From the NCBI RefSeq assembly GCF_009861525.1, contig NZ_WVHL01000002.1:434001-498000 (forward strand): DNA of 64,000 nt, given 5' to 3'. A program made the position numbers and the translations under genes. Every line of letters starts with the position of its first letter. The first letter of the stretch is position 1. The stretch comes from Pseudomonas sp. LD120 (GTDB lineage Bacteria; Pseudomonadota; Gammaproteobacteria; Pseudomonadales; Pseudomonadaceae). Positions 53,776 through 62,320 of the stretch are shown here, piece by piece. A model generated the notes under the pieces. It was not told where the DNA came from, searched no databases, and saw only the letters and a list, made by a program, of their open reading frames with translations.

Positions 53776-54699
53776 TTATTTCAAGCCACCAAAACGCCGG
53801 TAGAAACTTTCCCCTACATCCGGCAGCGGACCGTCGGCGTTTTCCAGCGCGGTGGCCAACCACTCTTCAGCCTTGGCATAGATCAACCGGTAGATATTGC
53901 GACACAACTGACGTGCCGCGCGGCCTTCCCAATCGCCCGGCAGCAGTTCGTCCGGCAGTTGCGGGTCGCGCAACAACAGCTTGCGGTATTCATGGATCAA
54001 CAGCAGGCGGGCCAAAAAGCAATCGGCCGGCTGCAGTTGCTCTTGCTCGCGCAGGGCCTGCCAGAGCGGGCGAAACAGCTGGATGAACTCACTGTAATGG
54101 CTGGCCAACTGGTCGATGTTCCAACTCTCGCGCACTTGCAAGCGCAAAGCCCTGGAACCGAGCACGTCCTGCGGGGTGGTTTCGAAGACGATGGTGTCCT
54201 CCTGGGCACCCAGCTCCAGCAGCGTGGCATTGATGTCGGCACGATCACTGCGAGGACAGGCCAGCAACACCGGCGACATCGCGCCAAAACCTTGCCACTC
54301 CAGCTCTTCACGCACTTGCTTGCGCAACTCTTGCTGCAGTTGTGACAGCATCACCAGGCACCAGGCACCATCCCAGGCGGGGACGCCCGCGCTGTACACC
54401 CGCTTGAAGGCCTTGTCGAAACGCCGACGCCCGGTCAGGGTCAGGCTGTAGTAGCTGCGCCGGCCGACCTTCTCGGCCGTCAGCCAGCCTTCCTTGCTCA
54501 GACGAAAGATCGACGTGCGGATCAGCCGCTCATTGATCCCCATCGGCTCCAGCAACTGAATCAGGCTGCCGAGCCAGACCGTACCGCCATGGGGTTCGAT
54601 GGCGTCGCCGTACAAGGTGATGATCAACGAGCTGGCGCGGATCGGGGTCTGCTCCTGAAAGCGTTTGATCAGGTGGTTAAGTGGCGCTAGGGACGACAT
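53776..54699 (-). CDS. paaX: Phenylacetate-responsive repressor PaaX
   Basis: A 307-residue PaaX-family repressor that releases DNA on binding phenylacetyl-CoA. The N-terminal winged-helix region includes SSLIITLYGDAIEPHGGTVW and INERLIRTSIFRLSKEGWLT (recognition helix). The middle has SAGVPAWDGAWCLVMLSQLQ, typical of PaaX, and the C-terminal part is helical. It lies 62 bases downstream of paaY and is divergent from the paa catabolic genes. It should bind the operator-like repeats before paaG and paaA. Confidence 0.93.
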   Translation of the reverse strand: MSSLAPLNHLIKRFQEQTPIRASSLIITLYGDAIEPHGGTVWLGSLIQLLEPMGINERLIRTSIFRLSKEGWLTAEKVGRRSYYSLTLTGRRRFDKAFKRVYSAGVPAWDGAWCLVMLSQLQQELRKQVREELEWQGFGAMSPVLLACPRSDRADINATLLELGAQEDTIVFETTPQDVLGSRALRLQVRESWNIDQLASHYSEFIQLFRPLWQALREQEQLQPADCFLARLLLIHEYRKLLLRDPQLPDELLPGDWEGRAARQLCRNIYRLIYAKAEEWLATALENADGPLPDVGESFYRRFGGLK

Positions 54700-54761
54700 G
54701 GATGTACCGGAAAAAGGAAGGAATAGAGTTGGTTTCAGGCGCTTGCACGGGCCGGCCGAGC

Positions 54762-55355
54762 TTACGGGTGGTGCTTGGGGCGTAAATCGCTGCCACCGAT
54801 TCGCGGCCGCTGAGGCTCGACCTCGGTCAATGGCTCGCAGACCTGCATCTGCTCCAGACAGCGCCGAGTCAAGTGCTGGTACTCACGGGTACCGGCTTGC
54901 TTCCAGGCCAGCTCCTCGTCGCTTAATCGGCGACTGACCCGCGCCGGCGCGCCCATGACCAGAGACTGCGCCGCGCACTCAAAGCCGGCTTTGACAAAGG
55001 CGGCCGCCGAGACAAACGAGCGCGGCGCGATATAGGCATTGTCCATCACCACGGCATTCATGCCCACCAGTGCATCGGCGCCGATACGACAGCCATGCAG
55101 CACCGCGCCATGACCAATGTGGCCATTGCGCTCGACCACCGTGTCGCTGTCGGGAAAACCATGCATGACGCAGGTGTCCTGCAGATTCGCCCCCTCCTCC
55201 AGGACAATCCGTCCAAAATCTCCGCGCAGACTGGCCAGCGGGCCGATATAACAATGAGGGCCGACTATCACATCGCCGATCAGCACCGCCGAAGGGTGCA
55301 CATAAGCACTGGGGTCGACCACCGGGGTCAATCCATCGAGGCTGTAACAGGTCAT
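54762..55355 (-). CDS. paaY: PaaY, hexapeptide-repeat thioesterase of the paa pathway
   Basis: A 197-residue left-handed beta-helix protein of the gamma-carbonic anhydrase/PaaY type. Hexapeptide turns are visible ([40 protein letters not shown]), with metal-binding histidines in CVMHGF and [12 protein letters not shown]. In other bacteria PaaY hydrolyses dead-end ring-1,2-epoxide-related CoA esters, protecting the pathway. An AAGGA ribosome site precedes the ATG. It is transcribed with paaX, away from paaG. Confidence 0.92.
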   Translation of the reverse strand: MTCYSLDGLTPVVDPSAYVHPSAVLIGDVIVGPHCYIGPLASLRGDFGRIVLEEGANLQDTCVMHGFPDSDTVVERNGHIGHGAVLHGCRIGADALVGMNAVVMDNAYIAPRSFVSAAAFVKAGFECAAQSLVMGAPARVSRRLSDEELAWKQAGTREYQHLTRRCLEQMQVCEPLTEVEPQRPRIGGSDLRPKHHP

Positions 55356-55607
55356 GGGATGTCCTTCTGGGTCTGTTCAGGAGTGGGCCGGTCAGTGGAC
55401 GCGTCGACACACGCACACAGGCGATTGATCGAAGGCACTGCGCAGGGCCGGCGAGCATTTTGTATCAGATGATTGAACACCGACAAGGATGAAAAACCGC
55501 CTCCTCCTGCGCATAACCCTGGGCTGCCCGGGTAAGAGTCGGCGACTTCGGACTCAATGACTGACAACAAATCGCACCAATTAAGACACACTAAATTCAT
55601 TTTGATG

Positions 55608-55638
55608 TTGATTTTTCGTATCGCGTTGGCGATATACT
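55608..55638 (+). promoter_or_regulatory. Promoter/operator region before paaG
   Basis: TTGATT (55608-55613) and TATACT (55633-55638) resemble -35 and -10 boxes, with a 19-base spacer that is longer than usual. Between them TATCGC and GCGATA (55619-55624, 55629-55634) form a perfect inverted repeat with a GTTG spacer, a candidate PaaX operator. A separate 14-bp palindrome follows at 55649-55662. Confidence 0.45.
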
Positions 55639-55648
55639 CGGCGAAAAC

Positions 55649-55662
55649 CGGCTCGCGAGCCG
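55649..55662. promoter_or_regulatory. 14-bp perfect palindrome CGGCTCGCGAGCCG
   Basis: A perfect palindrome about 50 bases before the probable start of the paaG reading frame, just downstream of the predicted -10. It may be an additional operator or an RNA hairpin in the leader. Confidence 0.4.
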
Positions 55663-55712
55663 ATCCAATAATCGAGCCGACCACCGGCCGCGCCACCCCG
55701 AGGACATCCACC

Positions 55713-56579
55713 ATGCCTCACGACCTTGCCGTCGCCCCCCCTGACCGGCGCCGCGCTCACCTCAGCCCCGCACAGAGTGCTCCGCCCGTGAACTTTACAA
55801 CCATCCTGTTCTCCATCAGCGAGGGCGTTGCCCTGCTCAGCCTCAATCGCCCCGACCAGCTCAATAGTTTCAACCCGCAGATGCATCGCGAGGTCCAGGC
55901 GGCCCTTGAACAACTGCGCACCACCCCAGAAGCACGGGTGCTGCTGCTGACCGGCGAAGGCCGCGCATTCTGTGCCGGACAAGACCTGGGAGACCGCAAC
56001 GTCGCCCCCGGCCAAGCATCACCGGACCTGGGGCAATCCATCGAGCAGTTCTATAACCCCCTGGTGCGCGCGCTGCGCGACCTGCCGTTGCCCGTAATCT
56101 GCGCAGTCAACGGCGTCGCCGCCGGCGCCGGGGCCAACCTGCCGCTGGCCTGCGACCTGGTGCTGGCGGCACGCTCCGCCAGCTTTATCCAGGCCTTCTG
56201 CAAGCTTGGGCTGATTCCCGATTCCGGCGGCACCTGGCTGCTGCCACGGCTGGTGGGCATGGCCCGAGCCAAGGCCCTGGCGATGCTGGGTAACCGTTTG
56301 AGCGCCGAACAAGCCGAGCAATGGGGGCTGATCTACCAGTGTGTCGACGACTCGCAACTGCGCGATGAAGCCATGAGCCTGGCCCGCCACCTGGCCCGCC
56401 AACCAACCTACGGCCTGTCCCTGATCAAGCACAGCCTCAACGCCAGCCTGCACAACAGCTTCGATCAGCAGTTGGAACTCGAACGCGACCTGCAACGCCT
56501 GGCCGGCGGCAGCGAGGACTACCGCGAAGGCGTCAGCGCCTTCATGGAAAAACGCACGCCTGTGTTCACGGGGCGCTGA
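55713..56579 (+). CDS. paaG: PaaG, ring-1,2-epoxyphenylacetyl-CoA isomerase, with odd N-terminal extension
   Basis: A crotonase-fold isomerase that opens the phenylacetyl-CoA epoxide to oxepin-CoA. Core motifs are ALLSLNRPDQLNSFNPQMHR, AFCAGQDLGDRNVAPG, NGVAAGAGANLPLACD and LIPDSGGTWLLPRLVG, normal for PaaG. The usual start would be a GTG at 55788 (NFTTILF), which has no ribosome site. The ATG at 55713 has GAGGAC just upstream and adds 25 residues (MPHDLAVAPPDRR..). That extension looks like the start of another protein, possibly the paaF remnant. Length is 288 residues from 55713 or 263 from 55788. Confidence 0.85.
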   Translation: MPHDLAVAPPDRRRAHLSPAQSAPPVNFTTILFSISEGVALLSLNRPDQLNSFNPQMHREVQAALEQLRTTPEARVLLLTGEGRAFCAGQDLGDRNVAPGQASPDLGQSIEQFYNPLVRALRDLPLPVICAVNGVAAGAGANLPLACDLVLAARSASFIQAFCKLGLIPDSGGTWLLPRLVGMARAKALAMLGNRLSAEQAEQWGLIYQCVDDSQLRDEAMSLARHLARQPTYGLSLIKHSLNASLHNSFDQQLELERDLQRLAGGSEDYREGVSAFMEKRTPVFTGR

Positions 56580-56723
56580 GCCAAGGGCCCGACGCCTTGC
56601 GCATCGAGCGGCGATAACCCGCCCGACAAGGATGTACCCGGGGAAGTCCCCATGCTCGCCCGGACACACACTCAGCACCCGCGCGCCACCGGGTTAAAAG
56701 ACAACAACAATTCGAGTGAAACC

Positions 56724-58043
56724 ATGAACATGCCGATTGCCACATGCGTGCCCGAAGCGCCGTTGGACCCGATGGAAACCGCCAGCATCGATCAGTTGCG
56801 CCAGCATCAGTTGGAGCGCCTGCGCTGGAGCCTGAACCACGCTTACACCAAGGTGCCGCTCTATCGCCAGCGCTTCGATGCCCAAGGCGTCCATCCCCAG
56901 GACATCAAGCGCCTGGAAGACCTGGCACAACTGCCCTTCACCACCAAGTCCGACCTGCGTGATTACTACCCCTACGGCATGTTCGCCGTGCCGATGCAGG
57001 AAGTGGTGCGCCTGCATGCCTCCAGCGGCACCACCGGCAAACCCACGGTGGTGGGCTACACCCGCAACGACATCGACACCTGGGCCCAAGTGGTGGCCCG
57101 GTCGATCCGCGCCGCCGGCGGGCGGCCCGGCGACAAGGTGCATATTGCCTACGGCTACGGCCTGTTCACCGGAGGCCTGGGGGCGCATTACGGCGCCGAA
57201 CGCCTGGGCTGCACGGTGATCCCGATGTCCGGCGGGCAGACCGAAAAGCAGGTGCAACTGCTCAAGGACTTCCAGCCGGACATCATCATGGTCACGCCCT
57301 CCTACATGCTCAATATCGCCGACGAGATCGAACGCCAGGGGCTCGACCCGCACACACTGGCCCTGCGCCTGGGGATCTTCGGCGCCGAGCCCTGGACCGA
57401 CGAACTGCGCAGCGCCATCGAGCAGCGCCTGGGTATCGCCGCCCTGGACATCTACGGCCTGTCGGAGATCATCGGCCCCGGGGTGGCCATGGAGTGCGCT
57501 GAAACCCGCGACGGCCCGACCCTCTGGGAGGACCACTTCTACCCCGAGATCATTGATCCGGCGAGCGGCCAAGTGTTGCCCGATGGCGAGATGGGCGAAC
57601 TGGTGCTCACCTCCCTGAGCAAGGAGGCCCTGCCGATGATCCGCTACCGCACCCGCGACCTCACCCGCCTGCTGCCGGGCACGGCGCGCCCCATGCGGCG
57701 CATCGACAAGATCACCGGGCGCAGCGACGACATGCTGATCATTCGCGGAGTCAACGTGTTTCCCACCCAGGTGGAAGAGCAAGTGCTGAAAGTCGCTCAA
57801 TTGGCGCCCTGCTACGAGATCCACCTGTATCGCCACGGCAACCTCGACAGCGTCGACATCCACGTCGAGCTCAAGGGCGCGCAGCCGCCGCTGAATGACG
57901 AACAGCAACGCATGATCTGCAGCGAGCTGAGTCGCCACATCAAGACCCATATCGGCATCAGTTCACGTATCGTTTTACAACCCGCATTCAGCATCAAGCG
58001 CTCGGAAGGCAAGGCCTGCCGAGTCATCGACAAGCGACGCTGA
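56724..58043 (+). CDS. paaK: Phenylacetate-CoA ligase PaaK
   Basis: A 439-residue AMP-forming ligase that activates phenylacetate, the first step of the pathway. Motifs are LHASSGTTGKPTVVGYTRND (P-loop), DIYGLSEIIGPGVAMEC, and TGRSDDMLIIRGVNVFPTQV near the C-terminal domain. The ATG at 56724 is preceded by GAGTG. It lies 144 bases downstream of paaG with no paaH, paaI or paaJ between, unlike the usual Pseudomonas order. A terminator follows. Confidence 0.94.
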   Translation: MNMPIATCVPEAPLDPMETASIDQLRQHQLERLRWSLNHAYTKVPLYRQRFDAQGVHPQDIKRLEDLAQLPFTTKSDLRDYYPYGMFAVPMQEVVRLHASSGTTGKPTVVGYTRNDIDTWAQVVARSIRAAGGRPGDKVHIAYGYGLFTGGLGAHYGAERLGCTVIPMSGGQTEKQVQLLKDFQPDIIMVTPSYMLNIADEIERQGLDPHTLALRLGIFGAEPWTDELRSAIEQRLGIAALDIYGLSEIIGPGVAMECAETRDGPTLWEDHFYPEIIDPASGQVLPDGEMGELVLTSLSKEALPMIRYRTRDLTRLLPGTARPMRRIDKITGRSDDMLIIRGVNVFPTQVEEQVLKVAQLAPCYEIHLYRHGNLDSVDIHVELKGAQPPLNDEQQRMICSELSRHIKTHIGISSRIVLQPAFSIKRSEGKACRVIDKRR

Positions 58044-58055
58044 GCCCATGAAAAG

Positions 58056-58086
58056 TCAAAGCCCTGCAATCGCGGGGCTTTTTTTC
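58056..58086 (+). terminator. Rho-independent terminator after paaK
   Basis: AAGCCCTGC and GCGGGGCTT form a 9-bp stem with one G-T pair, around AATC, followed by a run of seven T. It separates paaK from paaA, so paaABCDE have their own promoter. Confidence 0.85.
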
Positions 58087-58150
58087 GCCGGCCCAATAGC
58101 GCGACATGGCAAAGCGATACAGAAAATAATTACGACACCATTTTTTGTGT

Positions 58151-58179
58151 TTGATATTTATTTGTGTATCACATATAAA
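58151..58179 (+). promoter_or_regulatory. Sigma-70 promoter of paaABCDE with overlapping inverted repeat
   Basis: TTGATA (58151-58156), a 17-base spacer and TATAAA (58174-58179) form a near-ideal promoter 44 bases before paaA. TGATA (58152-58156) and TATCA (58167-58171) are inverted within it, a candidate PaaX operator. Confidence 0.65.
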
Positions 58180-58222
58180 CACCTGCACGCCCATTCACAC
58201 CTTCAAGCCCGGGAGACAGCGC

Positions 58223-59212
58223 ATGTACGCACAACTGGTAGAAACAGGGGTCAAGCGCATCAAGCCGCACTCGGAAATGTCCGAACAGGAACGCGCCTTC
58301 CAGGAAAAGATCGACGGGGAAATCAAGATCGAGGCCAAGAACTGGATGCCCGAGGCGTACCGGCAGACGCTGATCCGGCAAATCTCCCAGCATGCCCACT
58401 CGGAAATCGTCGGCATGCTGCCTGAGGGCAACTGGGTCACCCGCGCCCCGACCCTCAAGCGCAAGCTGCAACTGATGGCCAAGATCCAGGACGAAGCCGG
58501 CCACGGCCTGTACCTGTACAGCGCCATGGAAACCCTGGGCGCCGACCGCGACGAAGAAGTCGCCAAACTGCACAGCGGCCGCGCCAAGTACTCGAGCATC
58601 TTCAACTACCCGACCCTGAACTGGGCCGACATGGGTGCGGTGGGCTGGCTGGTGGACGGCGCCGCCATCGTCAATCAAGTGGTGCTGCAGCGCACCTCCT
58701 ACGGCCCCTACGCCCGGGCCATGGTGCGCATCTGCAAGGAAGAGAGCTTTCACCAGCGCCAGGGCTACGAAATCCTCCTGACCCTGATGCGCGAGGGTAA
58801 CCAGACGCAGAAGGACATGGTCCAGGACGCCATCAACCGCCTGTGGTGGCCGGCGCTGATGATGTTCGGTCCCAGCGACGAACACTCGCCCAACAGCGCG
58901 CAATCCATGGCCTGGAAGATCAAGCGCCAGAGCAACGACGAGCTGCGCCAGCGCTTTATCGACCAGACCATCCCCCAACTGGAACTGCTGGGCTGCACCT
59001 GTCCCGACCCGGACCTGAAGTGGAACGCCGAGCGCGGCCACTACGACTTCGGCGAGATTCAGTGGGACGAATTCTACGAAGTGCTCAAGGGCAACGGCCC
59101 GTGCAACCAAGAGCGCCTGGAAACCCGCCGTCGGGCCATCGACGACGGTGCCTGGGTCCGCGCCGCCGCCGTGGCCCACGCGCAGAAAAAATTCAACCAG
59201 AACGCCGCCTGA
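58223..59212 (+). CDS. paaA: PaaA, catalytic alpha subunit of phenylacetyl-CoA epoxidase
   Basis: A 329-residue diiron oxygenase subunit that epoxidises the aromatic ring of phenylacetyl-CoA. The two E-x-x-H iron motifs are visible in [20 protein letters not shown] and [20 protein letters not shown]. Further family features are [20 protein letters not shown] and a C-terminal [25 protein letters not shown] precedes the ATG at 58223. It is the first gene of paaABCDE. Confidence 0.95.
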   Translation: MYAQLVETGVKRIKPHSEMSEQERAFQEKIDGEIKIEAKNWMPEAYRQTLIRQISQHAHSEIVGMLPEGNWVTRAPTLKRKLQLMAKIQDEAGHGLYLYSAMETLGADRDEEVAKLHSGRAKYSSIFNYPTLNWADMGAVGWLVDGAAIVNQVVLQRTSYGPYARAMVRICKEESFHQRQGYEILLTLMREGNQTQKDMVQDAINRLWWPALMMFGPSDEHSPNSAQSMAWKIKRQSNDELRQRFIDQTIPQLELLGCTCPDPDLKWNAERGHYDFGEIQWDEFYEVLKGNGPCNQERLETRRRAIDDGAWVRAAAVAHAQKKFNQNAA

Positions 59213-59285
59213 ACGCGCACGGCCCCGTGTCCTCCAGGGCCGGCGCGCAACGGTGACCCAGCAGCCCCGATGTGGAGTTAACCCG

Positions 59286-59567
59286 ATGTCTGAATGGACC
59301 CTTTACGAAGTCTTCGTGCGCAGCAAGCACGGCCTCAACCACAAACATGTCGGTAGCGTGCACGCCGCCGACCACGCCATGGCCATCAACAACGCCCGCG
59401 ACCTCTACACCCGGCGCAGCGAAGGCGTAAGCCTGTGGGTGGTGCCCTCGGCCCTGATCGTCGCCTCCTCGCCGGATGACAAGGACCCGCTGTTCGACCC
59501 CGCGCACGACAAGGTCTACCGCCACGCCAGCTTCTATCAGTTGCCCCCCGAAGTCGGACACATGTGA
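59286..59567 (+). CDS. paaB: PaaB, small subunit of phenylacetyl-CoA epoxidase
   Basis: A 93-residue subunit that links PaaA-PaaC heterodimers. It begins MSEWTLYEVFVRSKHGLNHK and has HVGSVHAADHAMAINNARDL and GVSLWVVPSALIVASSPDD, all family-typical. The 73-base gap after paaA holds no other gene. The ATG at 59286 gives the normal length. Confidence 0.94.
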   Translation: MSEWTLYEVFVRSKHGLNHKHVGSVHAADHAMAINNARDLYTRRSEGVSLWVVPSALIVASSPDDKDPLFDPAHDKVYRHASFYQLPPEVGHM

Positions 59568-59575
59568 GGTCGGCC

Positions 59576-60337
59576 ATGAACCCTGCAAACGATCTGATCA
59601 ACCACCTGCTGCGCCTGGGCGACAGCGCCCTGATCCAGGGCCAGCGCCTGTGCGAATGGTGCGGCCGGGCGCCGGCTCTGGAAGAAGAACTGGCGCTGAT
59701 GAATGTCGGCCTCGATCTGGTGGGCCAGGCCCGCAACTGGCTGGACTATGCTGCCGAACTGCTGGCCGATGGCCGCGACGCCGACCACCTGGCGTTCCGC
59801 CGTGACGAGCGGGCCTACCGCAACCTGTTGTTGGTGGAACAGCCCAATGGCGACTTCGCAGTCACCTTGCTCAAGCAGTTTTTCTACGACGCCTGGCACC
59901 TGGAAACCCTCAAGGGCCTGAGCCAGTCGGCGGATGAACGGATGGCCGGCATCGCCGCCAAGGCGCTCAAGGAGGTCACCTATCACCTGCGCCGCTCCAG
60001 CGCATGGGTCGAGCGCCTGGGCGACGGCACCGAGGAAAGCCACCAGCGCATGCTGCAGGCCATCCCGCGGCTGTGGCGCTTCACCGGCGAACTGGTCGAG
60101 CACCACGCCACGGAAATCGAGCTGCACCGGGCCGGCCTGTGGGCCGATCCGGCCCAGGTGGCCGAAGCCTGGCGCACCAGCGTCGAAGCCCTCTTCGCCC
60201 GGGCCACCCTGCCCGTGCCCGAGGCACCGAGCCATTTCTACCTGGATGCGCGAACAGGCCTGCACACCGAACACCTGGGCCCACTGCTGGCCGAGATGCA
60301 ATTTCTGCCGAGGGCCTACCCCGATGCAGTCTGGTGA
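59576..60337 (+). CDS. paaC: PaaC, structural beta subunit of phenylacetyl-CoA epoxidase
   Basis: A 253-residue four-helix-bundle subunit related to PaaA; in the family it lacks a working iron site and stabilises the complex. Typical stretches are LGDSALIQGQRLCEWCGRAP, NVGLDLVGQARNWLDYAAEL and KEVTYHLRRSSAWVERLGDG. GAGG seven bases before the ATG at 59576 supports this start over a GTG at 59564. It overlaps paaD by 14 bases. Confidence 0.94.
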   Translation: MNPANDLINHLLRLGDSALIQGQRLCEWCGRAPALEEELALMNVGLDLVGQARNWLDYAAELLADGRDADHLAFRRDERAYRNLLLVEQPNGDFAVTLLKQFFYDAWHLETLKGLSQSADERMAGIAAKALKEVTYHLRRSSAWVERLGDGTEESHQRMLQAIPRLWRFTGELVEHHATEIELHRAGLWADPAQVAEAWRTSVEALFARATLPVPEAPSHFYLDARTGLHTEHLGPLLAEMQFLPRAYPDAVW

Positions 60338-60854
60338 ACTGATTGGCAGCGACCAGGGCGCAAGAGCCCTGCAACAGGGCGATCTGGACCTGGCCTGGAG
60401 CACCCTGGACCGGGTCATGGACCCGGAAGTGCCGGTGGTCAGCGTGCTCGACCTGGGCATCGTCCGCGACCTGGACTGGCAGGCCGGCCATCTGCAGGTG
60501 GCGCTCACCCCGACCTACTCCGGCTGCCCGGCCACCGAAGTGATCGAGAACGACATTCGCCAGGCCCTGGAACAGGCCGGCTTCAAGGCCCCGCGCCTGG
60601 TGCGCCAACTGACCCCGGCCTGGACCACCGACTGGATCACCCTGCGCGGTCGTCAGCGCCTGCAGGCCTACGGCATCGCCCCGCCTGCCGGGAGCAGCAA
60701 GCACAGCCTGCTGGGCGAGGCACCCCAGGTGCTCTGCCCGCAATGCGGCAGCGCCCACAGCGAGCGCCTCAGCGAATTCGGTTCCACCGCCTGCAAGGCC
60801 CTGTACCGCTGCCGTGACTGCCTGGAACCCTTCGACTATTTCAAGTGCATCTGA
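60324..60854 (+). CDS. paaD: PaaD, MIP18-family assembly factor of the epoxidase
   Basis: A 176-residue protein with a DUF59/MIP18 domain (VMDPEVPVVSVLDLGIVRDL, PTYSGCPATEVIENDIRQAL) and a C-terminal zinc-ribbon (LCPQCGSAHSERLSEFGSTA, then CRDCLEPFDYFKC). It is thought to help insert the metal centre into the epoxidase. It starts inside the end of paaC, so translation is coupled. Confidence 0.92.
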   Translation: MQSGELIGSDQGARALQQGDLDLAWSTLDRVMDPEVPVVSVLDLGIVRDLDWQAGHLQVALTPTYSGCPATEVIENDIRQALEQAGFKAPRLVRQLTPAWTTDWITLRGRQRLQAYGIAPPAGSSKHSLLGEAPQVLCPQCGSAHSERLSEFGSTACKALYRCRDCLEPFDYFKCI

Positions 60855-60884
60855 GCCGCCGGCCGACTCAAGAGGACAACCACC

Positions 60885-61961
60885 ATGAGCCCGTTCCACC
60901 GCCTGACCATCAAAGACGTGCGCCGCGAAACCCGCGACGCGGTGTCCATTGCCTTCGAGATTCCCCAGCACCTGCAACAGCAGTTCCTCTTCACCCAGGG
61001 CCAGCATCTGGTGCTGCGCACCGAACTGGAAGGCGAGCAAGTGCGCCGCTCCTACTCCATCTGTACCGGCGTCAACGACGGCGAGTTGCGCATCGCGGTG
61101 AAGCGTGTCGCCGATGGCCGCTTCTCGACCTATGCCAATGAACAGCTCATGCCCGGCCAATCGCTGGACGTCATGCCGCCAACCGGGCACTTTCATGTGG
61201 CGCTCGATCCCCTGCGGCGCGGCCATTACCTGGCGGTCGCGGCGGGCAGCGGCATCACACCAATCCTGTCGATCATCAAGAGCACCCTGGAAACCGAGCC
61301 CCTGAGCCGCATGACCCTGCTCTACGGCAACCGCTCCAGCCACTCGGCACTGTTTCGCGAGCAACTCGAAGACCTCAAGAACCGCTACCTGCAACGGCTC
61401 AACCTGGTGTTCGTGTTCAGCCGCGAACAACAGGACATCGACCTGTACAACGGCCGCATCAACCAGGAGAAATGCCAACAGCTGTTTTCCCGTTGGCTCG
61501 ACGTCAGGCAACTGGACGCGGCCTTTATCTGCGGCCCCCAGGCCATGACCGAAACCGTGCGCGACGGCCTCAAGGCCGCCGGCATGAGCGCCGAGCGCAT
61601 CCACTTCGAGCTGTTCCACGCCAGCGCCGACGGACAGAAACGTCAGGCCCGGGAAGCCGCCCGCGCCCTGGATCCGCAGGTCAGCCAGATCACCGTGATC
61701 AGCGACGGCCGGGCCCTGGCCTTCGAGCTGCCGCGCAACAGCATGAGCCTGCTGGACGCCGGCAATGCTCAGGGCGCCGAGCTGCCGTATTCGTGCAAGG
61801 CCGGGGTCTGCTCCACCTGCAAGTGCAAGGTCATCGAAGGCGAGGTGGAGATGGACAGCAACCACGCCCTGGAAGACTACGAAGTGGCGGCCGGCTACGT
61901 GCTGTCCTGCCAGTCCTTTCCTCTCAGCGACAGGGTGGTCCTGGACTTCGATCAACCCTGA
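60885..61961 (+). CDS. paaE: PaaE, reductase of phenylacetyl-CoA epoxidase
   Basis: A 358-residue oxidoreductase passing electrons from NADPH to PaaA. The FAD-binding part has [20 protein letters not shown], and the NAD(P)-binding part has [20 protein letters not shown]. The C-terminal plant-type [2Fe-2S] domain has cysteines in [18 protein letters not shown] and LSCQSFPL. It is the last structural epoxidase gene and lies 30 bases after paaD. Confidence 0.94.
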   Translation: MSPFHRLTIKDVRRETRDAVSIAFEIPQHLQQQFLFTQGQHLVLRTELEGEQVRRSYSICTGVNDGELRIAVKRVADGRFSTYANEQLMPGQSLDVMPPTGHFHVALDPLRRGHYLAVAAGSGITPILSIIKSTLETEPLSRMTLLYGNRSSHSALFREQLEDLKNRYLQRLNLVFVFSREQQDIDLYNGRINQEKCQQLFSRWLDVRQLDAAFICGPQAMTETVRDGLKAAGMSAERIHFELFHASADGQKRQAREAARALDPQVSQITVISDGRALAFELPRNSMSLLDAGNAQGAELPYSCKAGVCSTCKCKVIEGEVEMDSNHALEDYEVAAGYVLSCQSFPLSDRVVLDFDQP

Positions 61962-62011
61962 GCAAAGCGCCGGTATGCGTGCCCCCAAACAACAACAAGA
62001 GAAAACAGCTC

Positions 62012-62320
62012 ATGAGCCCACAAGAGATAGACCGCATCACCCAGCACCCGGACTTCATCCAGTTGGTCCGGCGCAAGCAGCGCCTGTACTGGTCGCTGAC
62101 CCTGATCATGCTCGCGGCCTACTACGGCTTCGTGTTGCTGGTGGCCTTTCACCCCGGACTGCTGGGGCAGTCGCTGTCTGGCGGTGCGACCACCCTCGGC
62201 ATGCCGGTGGGCGTGGCGATGATTTTCCTGGCCTTCGCCCTGACCGGTTTCTACGTGCACCGCGCCAACCACCGGCTGGACCCGCTCAACGACAAACTCA
62301 AGCGCGAGTACCGGTCATGA
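62012..62320 (+). CDS. DUF485 small membrane protein
   Basis: A 102-residue protein with two membrane helices ([20 protein letters not shown] and [20 protein letters not shown]), matching DUF485, the family encoded just before acetate-permease-type transporters (as yjcH before actP). It probably assists the downstream permease. It overlaps that gene by four bases (ATGA). Confidence 0.9.
   Translation: MSPQEIDRITQHPDFIQLVRRKQRLYWSLTLIMLAAYYGFVLLVAFHPGLLGQSLSGGATTLGMPVGVAMIFLAFALTGFYVHRANHRLDPLNDKLKREYRS

Noticed and set aside
55557..55712. A longer N-terminus for the paaG reading frame, starting at 55557
   Set aside because: It would translate through the predicted promoter and operator palindromes and lacks a ribosome site; the ATG at 55713 has one.
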